Assembly: GCA_025200525.1 (NCBI GenBank)
Contig: CM045761.1
Span: 141,362,223-141,426,222, forward strand
Source of the DNA: Camellia lanceoleosa
Taxonomy: Eukaryota; Streptophyta; Magnoliopsida; Ericales; Theaceae
Direction of reading: 5' to 3'
DNA length: 64,000 nucleotides
Part shown: one piece after another, positions 33,859 to 45,334 of the stretch
Layout: each line of letters opens with the position of its first letter
Position numbering within the stretch: the stretch's first letter is position 1
The notes under the pieces: model-generated
What the model was told of the DNA's origin: nothing
The model's database searches: none
Seen by the model: only the letters and a program-made list of their open reading frames with translations
Translations under genes and position numbers: made by a program

Positions 33859-35015
33859 CTATAGGTCATAGTCTTTAATCAATTCTAGCCATCTCCGCTG
33901 TCTCATGTTCAGTTCTTTCTGTGTGAAGAAATATTTCAAACTCTTGTGGTCGGTATATACTTCATACGTCACACCATAAAGGTAGTGACGCCAGATTTTT
34001 AATGCAAATACTACTGCAGCAAGTTCCAAGTCATAGGTCGGGTAGTTCTTTTCATGCAGTCTCAGCTGTTGGGAAGCATAGGCAATAACTCTCCCATTCT
34101 GCATTAAAACACATCCCAAACCCTTATAAGAAGCATCACTAAAAATGGTAAAACCATCCGTACCTGAAGGTAGGGTAAGAACCGGTGCAGTCACAAGTCG
34201 AGTTTTTAACTCTTGGAATGTTGATTCCCTTTGGTCAGTCCAGTCAAATGATATCCCCTTCTGAGTCAACTGTGTCAGTGGTAGGGCAATTTTAGAGAAA
34301 TCTTTGACGAATCTTCTGTAATATCCAGCTAATCCCAAAAAGCTTCGGACTTCAGTAACACTTGTTGGTCTAGGCCAATTTACCACTGCTTCAACTTTCT
34401 GTGAATCAACTGAAATTCCATCATTCCTAATAACATGTCCCAAAAATATAACATGATCAACCCAAAATTCACATGTAGACAGTTTAGCAAAAAGTTTCTG
34501 TTCTCTTAGGGACTGTAGGGCAAGTCTCAGATGATGTTCAGGTTCTTCTTTACTCTTGGAATAAATCAAAATGTCATCTATGAATACAACAATAAAGTCA
34601 TCGAGAAATGGTTTAAAGATTTGTTCATGAGGTCCATAAATGCAGCAGGTGCATTGGTAACTCCAAAAGGCATAACTAAAAATTCGTAATGTCCATACCT
34701 CGTTCGAAAAGCAGTTTTATCAATATCCTCTGGTTTAACTTTCAGCTAATGATATCCGGATCTGAGATCAATCTTAGAAAATACTTGAGCACCCTGTAAC
34801 TGGTCAAATAAGTCATCAATACGCGGTAATGGATATTTATTTTTCACAGTTACCTTGTTTAGTTCACGGTAGTCAATACAAAGTCTCAGTGAGCTGTCTT
34901 TCTTTTTCACAGACAAGACAGGTGCGTCCCACAGTGAAGTACTAGGCGTGATGAATTTTTTGTCTAGCAGTTCTTGCAGCTGAACTTTCAATTTTTTCAA
35001 TTCGGTAGGCGCCAT
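33859..35015 (-). pseudogene. Element C reverse transcriptase and RNase H, broken
   Basis: 35015-34746 carries [20 protein letters not shown] and [11 protein letters not shown], then a TAG (34746-34748). The next section holds [12 protein letters not shown] and the catalytic FIDDILIYS, with a one-base deletion near 34615 in an A-run. 34569-33859 continues the thumb/connection ([11 protein letters not shown]) and RNase H ([25 protein letters not shown]). It ends at a TAG (33859-33861) where the family has DLQILYHPGKAN; that last motif follows in the next frame segment. Confidence 0.9.
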
Positions 35016-35039
35016 TCGGTATGGAGCTTTAGATACTGG

Positions 35040-35679
35040 CTATGTACCCGGAATTACATCAACGGTGAACTCAATCTCCCTATCAATCAAATCCCCTGGC
35101 AGATCATCTGGAAAAACATCTAGGAATTCTCTGATTACAAGAATACTGTTCACATTAGCTTTTTCATCAGTAGGTACAGTCAATACATAACATAGGTACC
35201 CTTTACACCCCTTCTTAATCAATTTACAGGCTTTCATGGATGAAATCAGATATGGGGGAGGTACTACTCCAACCCCATTAAACACAAATTCAGGCAAACC
35301 AGGTGGACGGAAAATCACTTGTTTAGTTACACAGTCAATAGTAGCATGATATTTTTGTAACGAGTCCATCCCTAATATTACATCAAAATGGTCAATATTC
35401 AATGGCAGTAAGTCAATATACAGATGCATATCTCCAACAATAATTTCACATGCAGGGTACATATAAGCACAAGTCACAGATCCCAAGCGGTGAAGATCTG
35501 ACTAACAAGCAATTCATGGGTTCCAATGGTCTATTCAATTTTCGCAAAAAAACATGCGATACATATGAATGTGTAGACCCCGAATCAATCAGAACATATG
35601 CATTTTGAGTACAAATAGAGAGGATACCTGACACAACAGTCTCGGTATTCTGCACATCTCCCGGTACTAGGGCGAACAC
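35040..35679 (-). pseudogene. Element C protease region
   Basis: The motif AYVLIDSGSTHSYVS carries the retropepsin active site in DSG form, as is common in chromoviruses. Downstream FDVILGMDSLQKYHATIDC is the usual post-protease segment. Two frames (35679-35446 and 35486-35040) overlap with a shift near 35480. A TAG (35040-35042) ends the segment just before the RT domain. The protease would cut the Gag-Pol polyprotein. Confidence 0.85.
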
Positions 35680-35790
35680 TCAGCCCTGCCTCATAGGCTC
35701 TTTTCCAGTAGCTTTAGGGTTAGGTTTTGGGGCTACAGTTGATGCTGCTACGCTTGGTGCAGCTTTACTATTGCCCGGAGCAGTGGAAGG

Positions 35791-36805
35791 GCAATCTTTG
35801 ACCATGTGGCCCACCTTGCCACACCTGTAACAAGCACCAGAAATTCTATAACAAACTCCCTTATGATTCTTACCGTATTCAGAATAGGGCGGTATAGACC
35901 GGTTCCCTTGACTGCAAGTAGTCGTTGACCCTGTATTCTTGCTTTTTATTCAGCGGGTTGTTTTTGCCTTTCTTGAATTTAAAACCCTGCCTTTTACCAC
36001 ACCATTTAAACGTTGGTGTTTCAGTTTGTTTCAGTGCCTCGATGTTCGACTCAGCCATTAATGCTCGGTCAAGAACATTTACATAGTTCGGTAGCTTTAA
36101 AACATTTATTCTGTCAAGGATTACAACATTAAGGCCGCCTTCAAATTTCCTGGCCTTCTTGTAGTCATTGTCCACCATATGCGGTGCATATCTAGCGAGT
36201 TCGATGAACTTTGTTTCATATTCAGCAACAAACATAGTACCCTGTCTCAGTTGTTCAAATTCAGTTACTTTTCTGTCCCTGACACTGAGGGAAATACTTT
36301 TCGAAGAAGGCTCCTTTGAATTGAGCCCAAGTCATCACGGTGTTGGTGTCACGGACTAGCATCCACAACCTTCTAGCCTCTTCTTATAGTGTAAAGGTGG
36401 CCAATAGCACTTTGTGTGCTTCAGAACACGGAAAGACCTCAAATAGTTTTCTGTCTCAAGAACCCAAGCTTCAGCCTTAAGCGGCTCAAGGCCTCCCTGA
36501 AAGGATAGTGGTTTCATTTTGCTGAACTTTTGGGTGAGAGCAATGGTGTCATCATTCACATTCTACTCCGGCTGTACCGGAGGAGGTGGGAGCTGTTGGT
36601 TCTATTGTTGCTGTTGCCTTAAGGCCTTAGTTAATAGTTCAACCGTTCTTTCAAGTCTTGCCATTCTGGCCTCGGATGATTCAGTTTCATTAGCAGTGCT
36701 TGTATTATCTATTTCACTATACGCAACACGGTAATAATAAACATAGGAAGTTGCATACTTTAAACATTTAAACATAAGTAGTTGTATGTTTAAACACATT
36801 AACAC
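35791..36805 (-). pseudogene. Element C gag with zinc knuckle, broken
   Basis: ESSEARMARLERTVELLTKAL (36700 region), PLSFQGGLEPLKAEAWVLE (36500 region), and VAEYETKFIELARYAPHMV with LNVVILDRINVLKLPNYV (36235-36050) follow the order of chromovirus capsid sequences. The knuckle CYRCGKVGHMVKDC lies at 35832-35791 in another frame. TAG stops sit at 36602 and 36563 where glutamines are expected; frameshifts separate the segments. Confidence 0.85.
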
Positions 36806-36923
36806 ATATTCATGTCATGTCCACACCCACTGTTCATGCTCCTGTGATGCCCTAATTGCTCTTCTAGGAGACCCTATAGCTCATTTGGACACGTGTGTGC
36901 AGTATAACTCGTGGTTAAGTATC

Positions 36924-36935
36924 GCTCTGATACCA
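36924..36935 (-). other. Primer binding site of element C (initiator tRNA-Met)
   Basis: The minus strand reads TGGTATCAGAGC three bases inside the 5' LTR, the standard match to the 3' end of plant initiator tRNA-Met. Confidence 0.92.
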
Positions 36936-36938
36936 CTC

Positions 36939-39371
36939 TGTCACGACCCAAACCCGCCTCTATGGGTTTAGCACCGTAATCGGCCAACAATCCGTGATTA
37001 CCGAAGGCCTGCTTAACAGTAAGACAATATTACAGAGTATAGGGGCATGGCGGAAGCCAAATCAATAAATAAACAATGTCCAATGAGCTGTGACAGTCTG
37101 TATGCAAAAAGACTTTTCATACATATATACACAAACAGTACAAAACAGTATGTACAACATTTACAATCATTCAGACTAGGGACCTAATCCCTATTAAACA
37201 GTACAGTATCAGTCTAAACAGTTATTACAAAACAGATGTAGAGACAGACGGAGGAAACAAAACACCCCTAAGCCATAGCTTGGCAGGCTCGGAACCTCGC
37301 AGTGAGACACAGTGGTTGGCTTGACAAAAAGGGGAGTCTAACCCACGCTCCTAGCTCCGGTCTGGTGCCTGAACACCTACATATATATATATATATATAT
37401 GAGCAGTGAGCTAAAGCCCAGTGAATAACATAATGCTTAAAGAGGTTAAGAATGAATGTCCTTACAGTAATGAAAACAGTTCATTGATTCAGTATATCAG
37501 TCATTCAGTCATAACAGTCATATGTGGTACATCCATTAGCATAGCAGTACAGTAAACAGTAGGTCTTAAAACACCGAACATCCAATGATGGCCATCATAA
37601 CAGTAAATAGAAGTTCTAAGATAGAAGCGATGAGATCTCTGTAATAGCGGCGAATAAGAATAATAGGCTGCTAAGGATGCCTACTGATTCGATTAGAATA
37701 GAGGACATACATTCATTCAGTTAACAATAACAATTCAGAAAGTAGTTCAGTTAACAGTTAGAAAATATTCATCTTTGAACATATCTTTACGACATCGTTA
37801 CTCACAGAGTTCTGGGCTATAAGCAGCTAGAGCGTGTCTCCGAAAGCCAACGCTATACAGTGACAGAATGAACACACACTAAGTTACACATTCGGGAATC
37901 AAAGACTTAGTCCCTACTTAGACTCGGTGTGGTTCTACATCTATATCCTCATTAAGATGCCTTAAACTAGGCCTAAGAATGCCTAGGATGAAATGAGGAT
38001 GCAAAGATGCACTTTAAAAGCATTTTCAAAATTTTCAGAAAACTGGGGTCCCGCTCGAGCGTAGGTTACTCTGCTCGAGCGAACATGCAGACAAAGATTT
38101 CCGCTCGAGCGTAGACTTACCCGCTCAAGCGTACTACAAAACAGTCAAAAGTGCTGGATATGCGAAAATCACGCTCGATTGGGTGCGCGACACCCGCTCG
38201 AGCGTAAGACACAAGGTTCCGTTCGAGCATAAATTACCCGCCGGCGGATCATAAAACAACAAAATCTTTGGAGCACGATTTTCACGCTCGAGCACCAGTC
38301 ACCCCGCTCGAGCGTGAGTTCAAAATCTGGAATTCCCAGATTTGAATCTCAACCTCAAATTCAACTCCAAATGTATCGAATTCGATTCCCTTGGGCCCAT
38401 TTCCTGGAAAACACGTGTAAATACATAGTATGGCATGATTTGAAGCTCAATTTGTAAAATCAAAGCCCAAAGGTAGTTCAAATAAATCCAATTTCAAACC
38501 AAAACTCAAGAACATAACTCAAACATGACATGCATGAGTTTAAACCAATTCAAAGCTTCAATTACTTGCTCAAATGAGCCAATCTTTTCAGAAATAAGAT
38601 GAATTCATGGACTATATCACTAAGATGAACATGCATGCACCAATTGCCATGAAATCAACATCCAAATGCAAGGATATAAAAATGCATGCAAAGATTAAGC
38701 TTCCATTCAACAATTTAGCACCAATTCTAGGCTCTACCCTCAAATGGACCATGAACCATGCAAGAACAATCTTAAATATATCAATAAAAGGTTGAATTTC
38801 CTACCTTAAGGCTCCAATTATAAGACTAGAAGCTCAAGTTTGCAATCCTCTCTTCAATTCTTTCAATTTCAAGCAAGCCGCCAATTTGAATTCAATTCTC
38901 TCACTCACTCTCTCTTGGTCAGTTATTACTCTCAAATGGCTAAGAAAATGTATTGTAAGGCATATGAATGAGTCTCAAAAGTGCTAAGCTAGTGGCCCAC
39001 TAGTGGTGGCAAGATAGTAAATAAACCTAACTTATGTAATTTAGCTCATTTTAACCTAATTTAATCATACTAAATCACATTTCAGATAAATACACCATAA
39101 AATCACATTAATTCTAATTATCATAAATCATCAATCAATTACAGATTCGGCCGTCGATAAGGCCTTCAATTCACAATTTAAACATAAAACCTGAACAGAT
39201 AATTTACCAAACGAACAGATAGACATGAAATTTAACAATATACTCAATCAATCAGTTTCAGATTTCAGTCAGTCAATTTAGTATTTCAATCAATTCAATT
39301 ACCAATCATAATCAGTCTCAAATTAGCAGTAATCAGCGGTCAATCAGTAATCAGTGGTGAGGGTTATTACA
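36939..39371 (-). repeat. 5' LTR of element C
   Basis: 2433 bp; ends TGTAATAACC and GGGTCGTGACA in element sense, so TG..CA. A (TA)n tract at 37378-37400 is longer than in the 3' LTR and explains much of the length difference. The CTCGAG array lies at 38050-38318. Only scattered differences from the 3' LTR are visible, so the insertion is moderately young. Confidence 0.9.
38050..38318. repeat. CGCTCGAGCG palindrome array in the 5' LTR of element C
   Basis: Partner of 30864-31135. Copies here are slightly better kept (for example CCGCTCGAGCG at 38052 and 38101). One position (38236-38246) reads CCGCCGGCGG instead. Confidence 0.8.
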
Positions 39372-39376
39372 TGGTC
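39372..39376. repeat. Target site duplication of element C, right copy
   Basis: TGGTC directly after the LTR end at 39371, identical to 29767-29771. Confidence 0.9.
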
Positions 39377-39780
39377 CCACTATATCCAGCCCCCATATCG
39401 CAAAGGGCCAAGGGCTGGTGAGGGGGAGAAGTTCCCTGGTGGTGGATTTGGTGGGCAAACTTCTGGCACTTCTCACATTTGCGAACATACTTCTGGGCGT
39501 CTGCTTGCATGCACGGCCACCAATATTCTTGCGAGATAGCCCGATAGGCTAAAGATCTACCCCCGATGTGACTGCCACAAATGCCTTCGTGAATTTCGTG
39601 CAGGAAAGCTTCCACGCTGCTTGCGTGTACACACTTGAGATAGGGGCCGGTGAAAGACTTCTTGTATAAAGCGCCAGATGGAGAGAGCCAAAACCGCTCT
39701 GACTTCACCCAGACTTTATGTGCTTCCTTTTTGTCGGTGGGAAGGGTCTGATCTTTGAGGAAGAGGATAATTGGGTCCAT
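39377..39780 (-). pseudogene. Element B integrase, N-terminal zinc-binding part
   Basis: HEIHEGICGSHIGGRSLAYR with YWWPCMQADAQKYVRKCEKC is the HHCC zinc finger of a Tat integrase. A one-base shift follows, because the expected WGLDIVG motif with the first catalytic Asp is found in another frame just before the element C insertion site. The remaining integrase is at 28945-29766. Confidence 0.85.
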
Positions 39781-40469
39781 CCAAGAAGGACCGAGCTCGG
39801 TGCAGAGTACTTCCGTCTGTTCGACGTCCTCAATGCTGGGCTCGGAAGGAATTCAATCAGGAGAGGGCTGGGAGATGTGCTATCGACCATGGAAGCAAGG
39901 ACGGCAAATTCATCTGCTCGGCCGTTTTCTTCACGGCCAATTTGTTGGACCCTTATTGCCTGGAATCGCTTGATGTGGTCTCTTACCAGAGCTTGGTACT
40001 TCGCCATTCTGTCGTCTTTAGCTTCGTAAACCCCAGAAACTTGGTTAACCACAAGTTAGGAAGCACTATAAACCATTAGCTCGGATGCGTGCATCTGAAG
40101 TGCGCTCTTGAGCCCGGCCAACAGCGCCTCATACTCAGCCTCATTGTTTGATGCGGGAAATCCAAGGGTGATAGAGTGTTCAATGGTCAGTCCGTCTGGT
40201 GAAATCAGAACTACGCCCAGCTTGACATCGTGGCAGTTAGAAGCCCCATCTACGAAAAGTTTCCACATTTCGCCCACAAAGAGCTTCCAACAGTCTGAGG
40301 GGTCCTGGGAGGCTTGCAGGTGGACGGGCGTATGGTCGTTCGGTTGTGCAGCATCAGGTTCAATGCTGATCGGTTCCGCTTCGTCCCATCCTGGTGATGT
40401 GGCACCGGACAGAGCAGGTTGGTCGGTAATACCCAACTCCGTCGTCGCATCGCTGGGCTGTAGCATCAT
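39705..40469 (-). pseudogene. Element B second (archaeal-type) RNase H
   Basis: [23 protein letters not shown] and LVVNQVSGVYEAKDDRMAKY give the order of the extra RNase H that Tat-lineage elements carry after their original one. It degrades RNA in RNA-DNA hybrids during reverse transcription. The expected SDSQ motif reads SAS followed by a TAG, so the third acidic residue and the following glutamine are lost. Confidence 0.8.
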
Positions 40470-40611
40470 ACTAGCTGAAGGTTCTTTGGAGAGGCGCGCA
40501 AGTTCCGCGTTGCCAACATCGCCTTCTCAGGTTACTTTGGTTAAAATCAAGACTCACCTCCTCCGCCGCCAAGAAGATCGGCAAGGCACGGGATGAATCC
40601 CGGGTGAGAAT

Positions 40612-41157
40612 TCAACAACAAAATCGGCCAATGTCTGGGCCTTTTATGGCGGTGCGTGGCTGGAATTTGACGTCAAACTGTCCCAATTTGACTGCCCACT
40701 TGAGAATTCGACCGGAGAAGTCCGCCCGCTCGAACAAAGCTTTGAGGAGGAACTCGGTCAAAATAATGATTGTATGAGCATGGAAATAGTGCGCCAACTT
40801 CTTGGAGGCCATTATCAATGCCAACGCAAGTTTTTCTAGCGGCAAGTATCTCGACTCTGCCAGCCACAGGATTTTGCTTACGTAGAAGATAGGAAGGTGC
40901 TTGATTCCTTCCGATCGGACAAGCACCGCACTAACTGCATGCTGAGAAACGACCAGATAAAGGTAAAGTTCCTAGTCGGGCTTTGGTGTTACCAACAGTG
41001 GTGTTGAAGACAGATACTCCTTGAGCTCAGCCAAAGCCCGGTCACACTCTTCATCCCATGAGAACTTTGATTTCAAAGCTTGAAAGAAAGGGCGGCAGTG
41101 AGCTGATGATCGGCTTATGAATCGGTTAAGCTTGGCCATTCCGCCAGATCGACGCCC
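40612..41157 (-). pseudogene. Element B original (degenerate) RNase H / connection
   Basis: ELYLYLVVS near 40960 and LPIFYVSKILWLAESRYLPLE, KLAHYFHAHTIIILTE match the first RNase H of Tat elements, where the usual catalytic Asp is already replaced. KFSWDEECDRALAELKEYL upstream is the connection region. A stop near 40975 and one near 41158 interrupt it. Confidence 0.75.
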
Positions 41158-42309
41158 TTAGCCGAGCTTGGTCGCTAATTCTGCGGCTACGATTTGTGTG
41201 GGGTCTGCCTCGATGCCTCGGTTTGTGACTAGGAAGCCTAAGAATTTTTCGGATCCCACGCCAAAGGCACACTTGGACGCATTTAGGCGTAGCTTGTGTT
41301 GTTTGAGAATGGCTAACATCTCGGCCAAGTCGGACAAGTGGTCAGCTTGATGCCGGCTTTTGACCAACATATCATCAATATAAGCCTCCATTGTCCAGCC
41401 TAGCAGAGGAGCGAACATCTTGGTCACCATCCTTTGGAAAGTTGCCCCGGCGTTCTTCAAACCAAAAGGCATGACTCGGTAGCAGAAGAGTCCCCGTAGA
41501 GTAGTGAAAGAGGTGATCTCACGGTCGAGGCCATGCATGGCAATCTGATGATAGCCGCGGTAGGCATCCAAAAAACTAAGCCTGTTATGTCTGGCCCTTA
41601 GATCAACAAGCTGGTCTATTCTGGGCAGAGGAAAGCTGTCTTTAGGGCAAGCTCGGTTGACGGTCTTGTAGTTGACACAAACTCGCCACTTCTCATTCTT
41701 CTTAGGTACAACGACCGTGTTTGAAATCCACCGAGGGTAGTGCACTTCCTGAATAGCTCGTGCCTCAAGCAGGTTCTTCACCTCTTCTGCAACTACCTCG
41801 GCATGGTGTAGCGCCGATCTCCTCGTTCTCTGTATGACCGGCTTTGCCCTGGGGAAAACATTGAGGTGATGGCAAATAAAACTCGGATTGATGCCGGGCA
41901 TGTTGTAAGGCGACCATGCGAGGACTTCGATATTTGCCATAAAAAATTCCACCATCTCGGTCCTTTCTTGGGCGGTAAGGCTGGATCCGAGCAAGAATAA
42001 CTTGTTCGTGCTCTCCATGTCAATCCGCACTTCCACCAATTCTTCAACGGTTTTGTCCTCAGCCTTGGTGCCCACGTCGTCAAGGACTCCCCGGTCTTCC
42101 GGTCCTTCAATCATTTGGACGAAGCCTTTGGCAGCTCGGCTCCCGTTCACTGCCACAAAGCATTGCTTCAACATGACCTGATCACCCCAAACTTTCTCAA
42201 TTGCCCCCATAGTCGAGGGGAATCTCATCACCTGATGGTAGGTCGACGCTACGGCTTGCATAGCGTGAAGCCATCCCCTTCCAAGGATCAGGTTATACGT
42301 AGACGGCAC
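41158..42309 (-). CDS. Element B reverse transcriptase domain (383 open codons)
   Basis: The longest polymerase frame in the window. It starts in the post-protease region ([13 protein letters not shown]) and runs through [63 protein letters not shown] and the catalytic YIDDMLVKS, into the thumb. RT copies element RNA into DNA. The domain is open, but stops and shifts on both sides mean it is a fragment of a Gag-Pol reading frame, not a separate gene. The chosen start is the first ATG after the protease-side stop. Confidence 0.85.
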   Translation of the reverse strand: MPSTYNLILGRGWLHAMQAVASTYHQVMRFPSTMGAIEKVWGDQVMLKQCFVAVNGSRAAKGFVQMIEGPEDRGVLDDVGTKAEDKTVEELVEVRIDMESTNKLFLLGSSLTAQERTEMVEFFMANIEVLAWSPYNMPGINPSFICHHLNVFPRAKPVIQRTRRSALHHAEVVAEEVKNLLEARAIQEVHYPRWISNTVVVPKKNEKWRVCVNYKTVNRACPKDSFPLPRIDQLVDLRARHNRLSFLDAYRGYHQIAMHGLDREITSFTTLRGLFCYRVMPFGLKNAGATFQRMVTKMFAPLLGWTMEAYIDDMLVKSRHQADHLSDLAEMLAILKQHKLRLNASKCAFGVGSEKFLGFLVTNRGIEADPTQIVAAELATKLG

Positions 42310-42312
42310 TTG

Positions 42313-42690
42313 CTATACCCAGAACTCCACTTGCTTGACCATGAATCCCACTTTGACTGGCAGAATAATTTTTCCCAAAGGCCACTCCGGTTGTGAGTTG
42401 AATCCAACCAGTGGCGAAGTTGCCGGAGCCAAGTCTGTATCCCGGAGTTTGAGCTGTTTGAATGCATCGTAATACATGATCTCGACCGAGCTTCCCTGGT
42501 CGACCAAGATGCGCTTGACATCAAATTCCTTGACACGGAGTGTAACCACTAAGGCATCGTTGTGCGGCGTCTGAATGCAGAGAAATTGATCACGTCTTTC
42601 TCTTCGGTCTTCCCCCTCTTGATCGTGGGCTGGACTGACAAAACTTCCCTCAGGTGTTCTGCCTTCTTGATCATACCTCGGAGCTTGCAT
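42313..42690 (-). pseudogene. Element B protease domain
   Basis: VKRILVDQGSSVEIMYYDAF contains the active-site Asp in a DQG form instead of DTG or DSG. This variant is, from memory, usual in Retand-like Tat elements. PEWPLGKIILPVKVG follows. It ends at a TAG (42313-42315) four bases before the RT frame begins; a frame change separates it from gag. Confidence 0.8.
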
Positions 42691-44474
42691 ACACGCGCCG
42701 GCTCCACTATGCCGTGGATGACATTAACAACTCCTTGTGGGGGCACCTCCAGGTCATCCGGTTCGCGCGGGTCAACCGGGGCTTGATGTGCGGCCTTCAC
42801 AGCCCCATCAATGTAAAGGTCCAAGTGTCCGGCTACGACTAGCTCCTCCAAGTGTTGCTTTAGAGGCAAACAGTCCTCTGTCCGGTGTCCACGCTCCCAG
42901 TGGAATGTGCAGCGGTACCGCGGATTGAAGCCTTTTTGCGCATCGCCTAACTTAGCAAGAAACCAGATGTAATCCTCATCCCGGATTTCACTAAGTATGC
43001 GATAGATTGGAATCTTAAAGACCATGGTGATGCCCGTCCGAGCTTTTAACCTTCTGTTTGCATCAGCTACGTCATTGCGGGGGTATTCATCTCGGTCATT
43101 CCGCCGACCCCTACCCTGGTTTCGATGATTTGAACCTCGGTCAGATTCCTCGGCGCGATCATTTGAATGGTTAGTCTCCTGTCCGACCGCGTGCACCTTG
43201 CCAACCGATCTCTTGTCTGTTGCTACCGGAGTTGCCTTTGCGGTAGATGCTGCCACATCATCTTCTACTCGGATGTGCTCGTTGATGCGCTGCATGAGTT
43301 GGCCCATGGATGTCGGCTGGTGCATGGTAAGCTAGTCCCACAGTTTATGTCCGACCAGGAGACCACGCTTATATTGAGTGATTGCCAAGTTGACCGGGCA
43401 ATCCAAGATCTCATTGAAGGTTTCCCAGTATCTGGAGTTGTATGCCTTGAGTGTGTCGTTTGGCTCCATCTTGACACTAAGAAGGTGGTCAACTTCCTTT
43501 GGCGTTTTGGTGTTGGTTTTGAAACACATCACAAAGGCTTCCGCTAAATGCTACCACATTTCGATGCTCCTTTCCGATAACCTCTCAAACCATTTCAAGC
43601 CCAGCTCGCCCAAACTTGACGGGAAGATAAGGCACATAAGAGCGTCATTCCACCTATGTCCGGCCATGACCTGTCGGAAGTGGCTTACATGCATGTAAGG
43701 ATCGGTCTTTCCGTCGTAGAGTGTAAACTTTGGCTGGTGGAAGCCCGCGGGAAGTGATGTCGTTTCTATCTCCAGGGAGAAAGGAGTGGCGCTCAGCCTT
43801 GCCAAGTCTGTGTCTAAAAGGAGAGGCATTGTTGGGTGGGGTGGTGGCATGAGGACCTCTTCACTGGCGTGGCCCCCATAGGACAGCCGCTGGAATGCCA
43901 GCACCCTCTGGGCCTCCCGCCGGCGAGCCCATTCCTTCAAGACTGCCCGCAAATCCTCTGAACGAGCAGAGTAGGAGTACCTTGACTTCGTTGCCGGATG
44001 TGAGGGTTGGTAAGTGCTATCCTGCGTGCTAGACTTCTCTATGGGCGCGTCGGAATCTCTAACCTTGTAACTCCTGGTGATTGAGAGGGACGGAGTGTGC
44101 CGTTGGCTCTGACTACTTGAACGGCGGGGTTGGGTGCACTCACTGTGGTCTCCCACTCCAGCTACACCCTTCCCTTTGACATGCCGCTTAAGATCCTCCA
44201 TCTCCGCCGCCATTCTCCGGATGATGGCATCTTGGTCCCTTAGCTTGTGTTCCAGACGCCTAGCGTGCGATTCTCTTCACCGCCGGTGACCGTCTGGACT
44301 CCGAGAATGACCAAAGCTTCTTCCGCGCTTATCCCACGCGTCTCATGAATGTCCTTCTGGAGAAGTCTCCAGGTCTGCCATGGGAGGAATGGTGGGGAGT
44401 CCGTCTCTCCGTCTGGCTGACTCCGGGGTAACTCCGTCGATGGCGGACAACAGAATCTCGTTGTTGTTCGCCAT
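42549..44474 (-). pseudogene. Element B gag
   Basis: An ATG at 44474 (MANNNEILLSAIDGVTP) starts a broken N-terminus. The best capsid section, 44213-43551, includes FTLYDGKTDPYMHVSHFRQ and ALMCLIFPSSLGELGLKWF. After a TAG (43551-43553, W-stop-HLAEAF where glutamine is usual) it continues through 43532-43332 and 43325-42549, with the knuckle-like CTFHWERGHRTEDC. This is a Retrotrans_gag-type protein. Stops fit C-to-T decay. Confidence 0.82.
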
Positions 44475-44520
44475 GGACGGCGATCAGATGGGCTGGGAAG
44501 ACAAGGTCTTGTCTATCACT

Positions 44521-44538
44521 TTCCCACAGACGGCGCCA
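44521..44538 (-). other. Primer binding site of element B
   Basis: The minus strand reads TGGCGCCGTCTGTGGGAA, two bases inside the LTR end. TGGCGCCG starts are used by Tat elements primed by tRNA-Asp. Confidence 0.8.
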
Positions 44539-44540
44539 AT

Positions 44541-45334
44541 TGTACGGGGAGCAAATATTCCGGCGAGCCCGTACTCCTTTCTTTCCAACTCCTTGTTTGT
44601 CCGATCGACTTGCGAACACAACGGCGGTGAGCTACCCGGCGGTGTGTGGCCGGAAACCTCTCCGACGGTCAAGTTACCACACACTCAGGGATAGAGAGAA
44701 AGCGGAGAGTTGAATGTCTAAATGTATCTCACCAAATGATCATCTGTCTCAGCATGGGGGGGCAGACATGCTTATATACCTTCTGCGCCCCAAATCTACT
44801 CCCATTAGTCTCTCGACACGTGGTGCTGCTAACCCATCTGTCAGCACAAATCCAGCAATCACCACCTAACCAAACTATCAAGATATCTTGGCGAAGCCTG
44901 ACAGATCGGTGAAATCACCTCGGCCCCACACGGTCGTGCTGCGCCGCATGCTCACTAGCTGAGCTCCATACCGACCGAGGTTAGTTGCATTCTGGCAGAG
45001 CCGAGCTTGCAATAAGTCATGCGGGTAAAACAGAGGCCTTTCTGCCGAGCTAAAGGCGCGACACCTTACTGCCGAGCTAAAGGCGCGTTCCCACCTTTGC
45101 AAACTCAAGTAGCTCGGTCTTAGGCTTTAGCTGAGTAGCCCCATCTCCGGGCAAGCCCAAAGCCATCCTGGCCCAAACGCGCTAGGCCATCAACTTGCCC
45201 GGCTCTTATCATGGCCCATTTCCAGCTCATAAAATCTCCATCTCACTAACCGCCAAGAAAAGTTTTATAGAAAGGGTCTCAAGTGTCTTTTTCTAGCTCT
45301 AACTGGGTTTTGTGATAGACACATATTTCCCACA
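44541..45334 (-). repeat. 5' LTR of element B
   Basis: In element sense it runs TGTGGGAAATATG to CCCCGTACA, 794 bp with TG..CA ends, next to the primer site. The flank beyond 45334 is AT-rich host DNA; CTTTA at 45335 is a candidate target duplication. No second copy of this LTR is in the window. Confidence 0.8.
44771..44779 (-). promoter_or_regulatory. Candidate TATA box in the element B LTR
   Basis: The minus strand reads TATATAAGC here, about 555 bases into the LTR. A weaker alternative, TATAAAA, lies at 45263-45269. Position would leave about 200 bases of R plus U5. Confidence 0.45.

Larger units (their letters stand above)
29772..39371 (-). mobile_element. Element C: complete Tekay-like chromovirus inserted in element B integrase
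   Basis: Two direct LTRs (29772-32190 and 36939-39371) bracket gag, protease, RT, RNase H, integrase and a chromodomain, all on the minus strand. The 5-bp duplication TGGTC, initiator tRNA-Met primer site and GGAGGGGAGAC purine tract complete the structure; total 9600 bp. Order and chromodomain match the Tekay/Del chromovirus lineage. All reading frames carry stops or shifts, so it is not autonomous now. Confidence 0.92.
25774..45334 (-). mobile_element. Element B: Retand/Tat-like LTR retrotransposon, host of element C
   Basis: From right to left on the minus strand: 5' LTR 45334-44541, primer site, gag, protease, RT, RNase H, second RNase H, integrase (split by element C), a 60-bp tandem array and a plus-strand (antisense) Transposase_28-like gene, then a purine tract at 25774. 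Two RNase H domains, a DQGSS protease motif, a TGGCGCC-type primer site and an antisense extra ORF after integrase are Tat-lineage features. The 3' LTR is not in the window: element A starts where it is expected. Without C it spans about 10 kb here. Confidence 0.8.
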
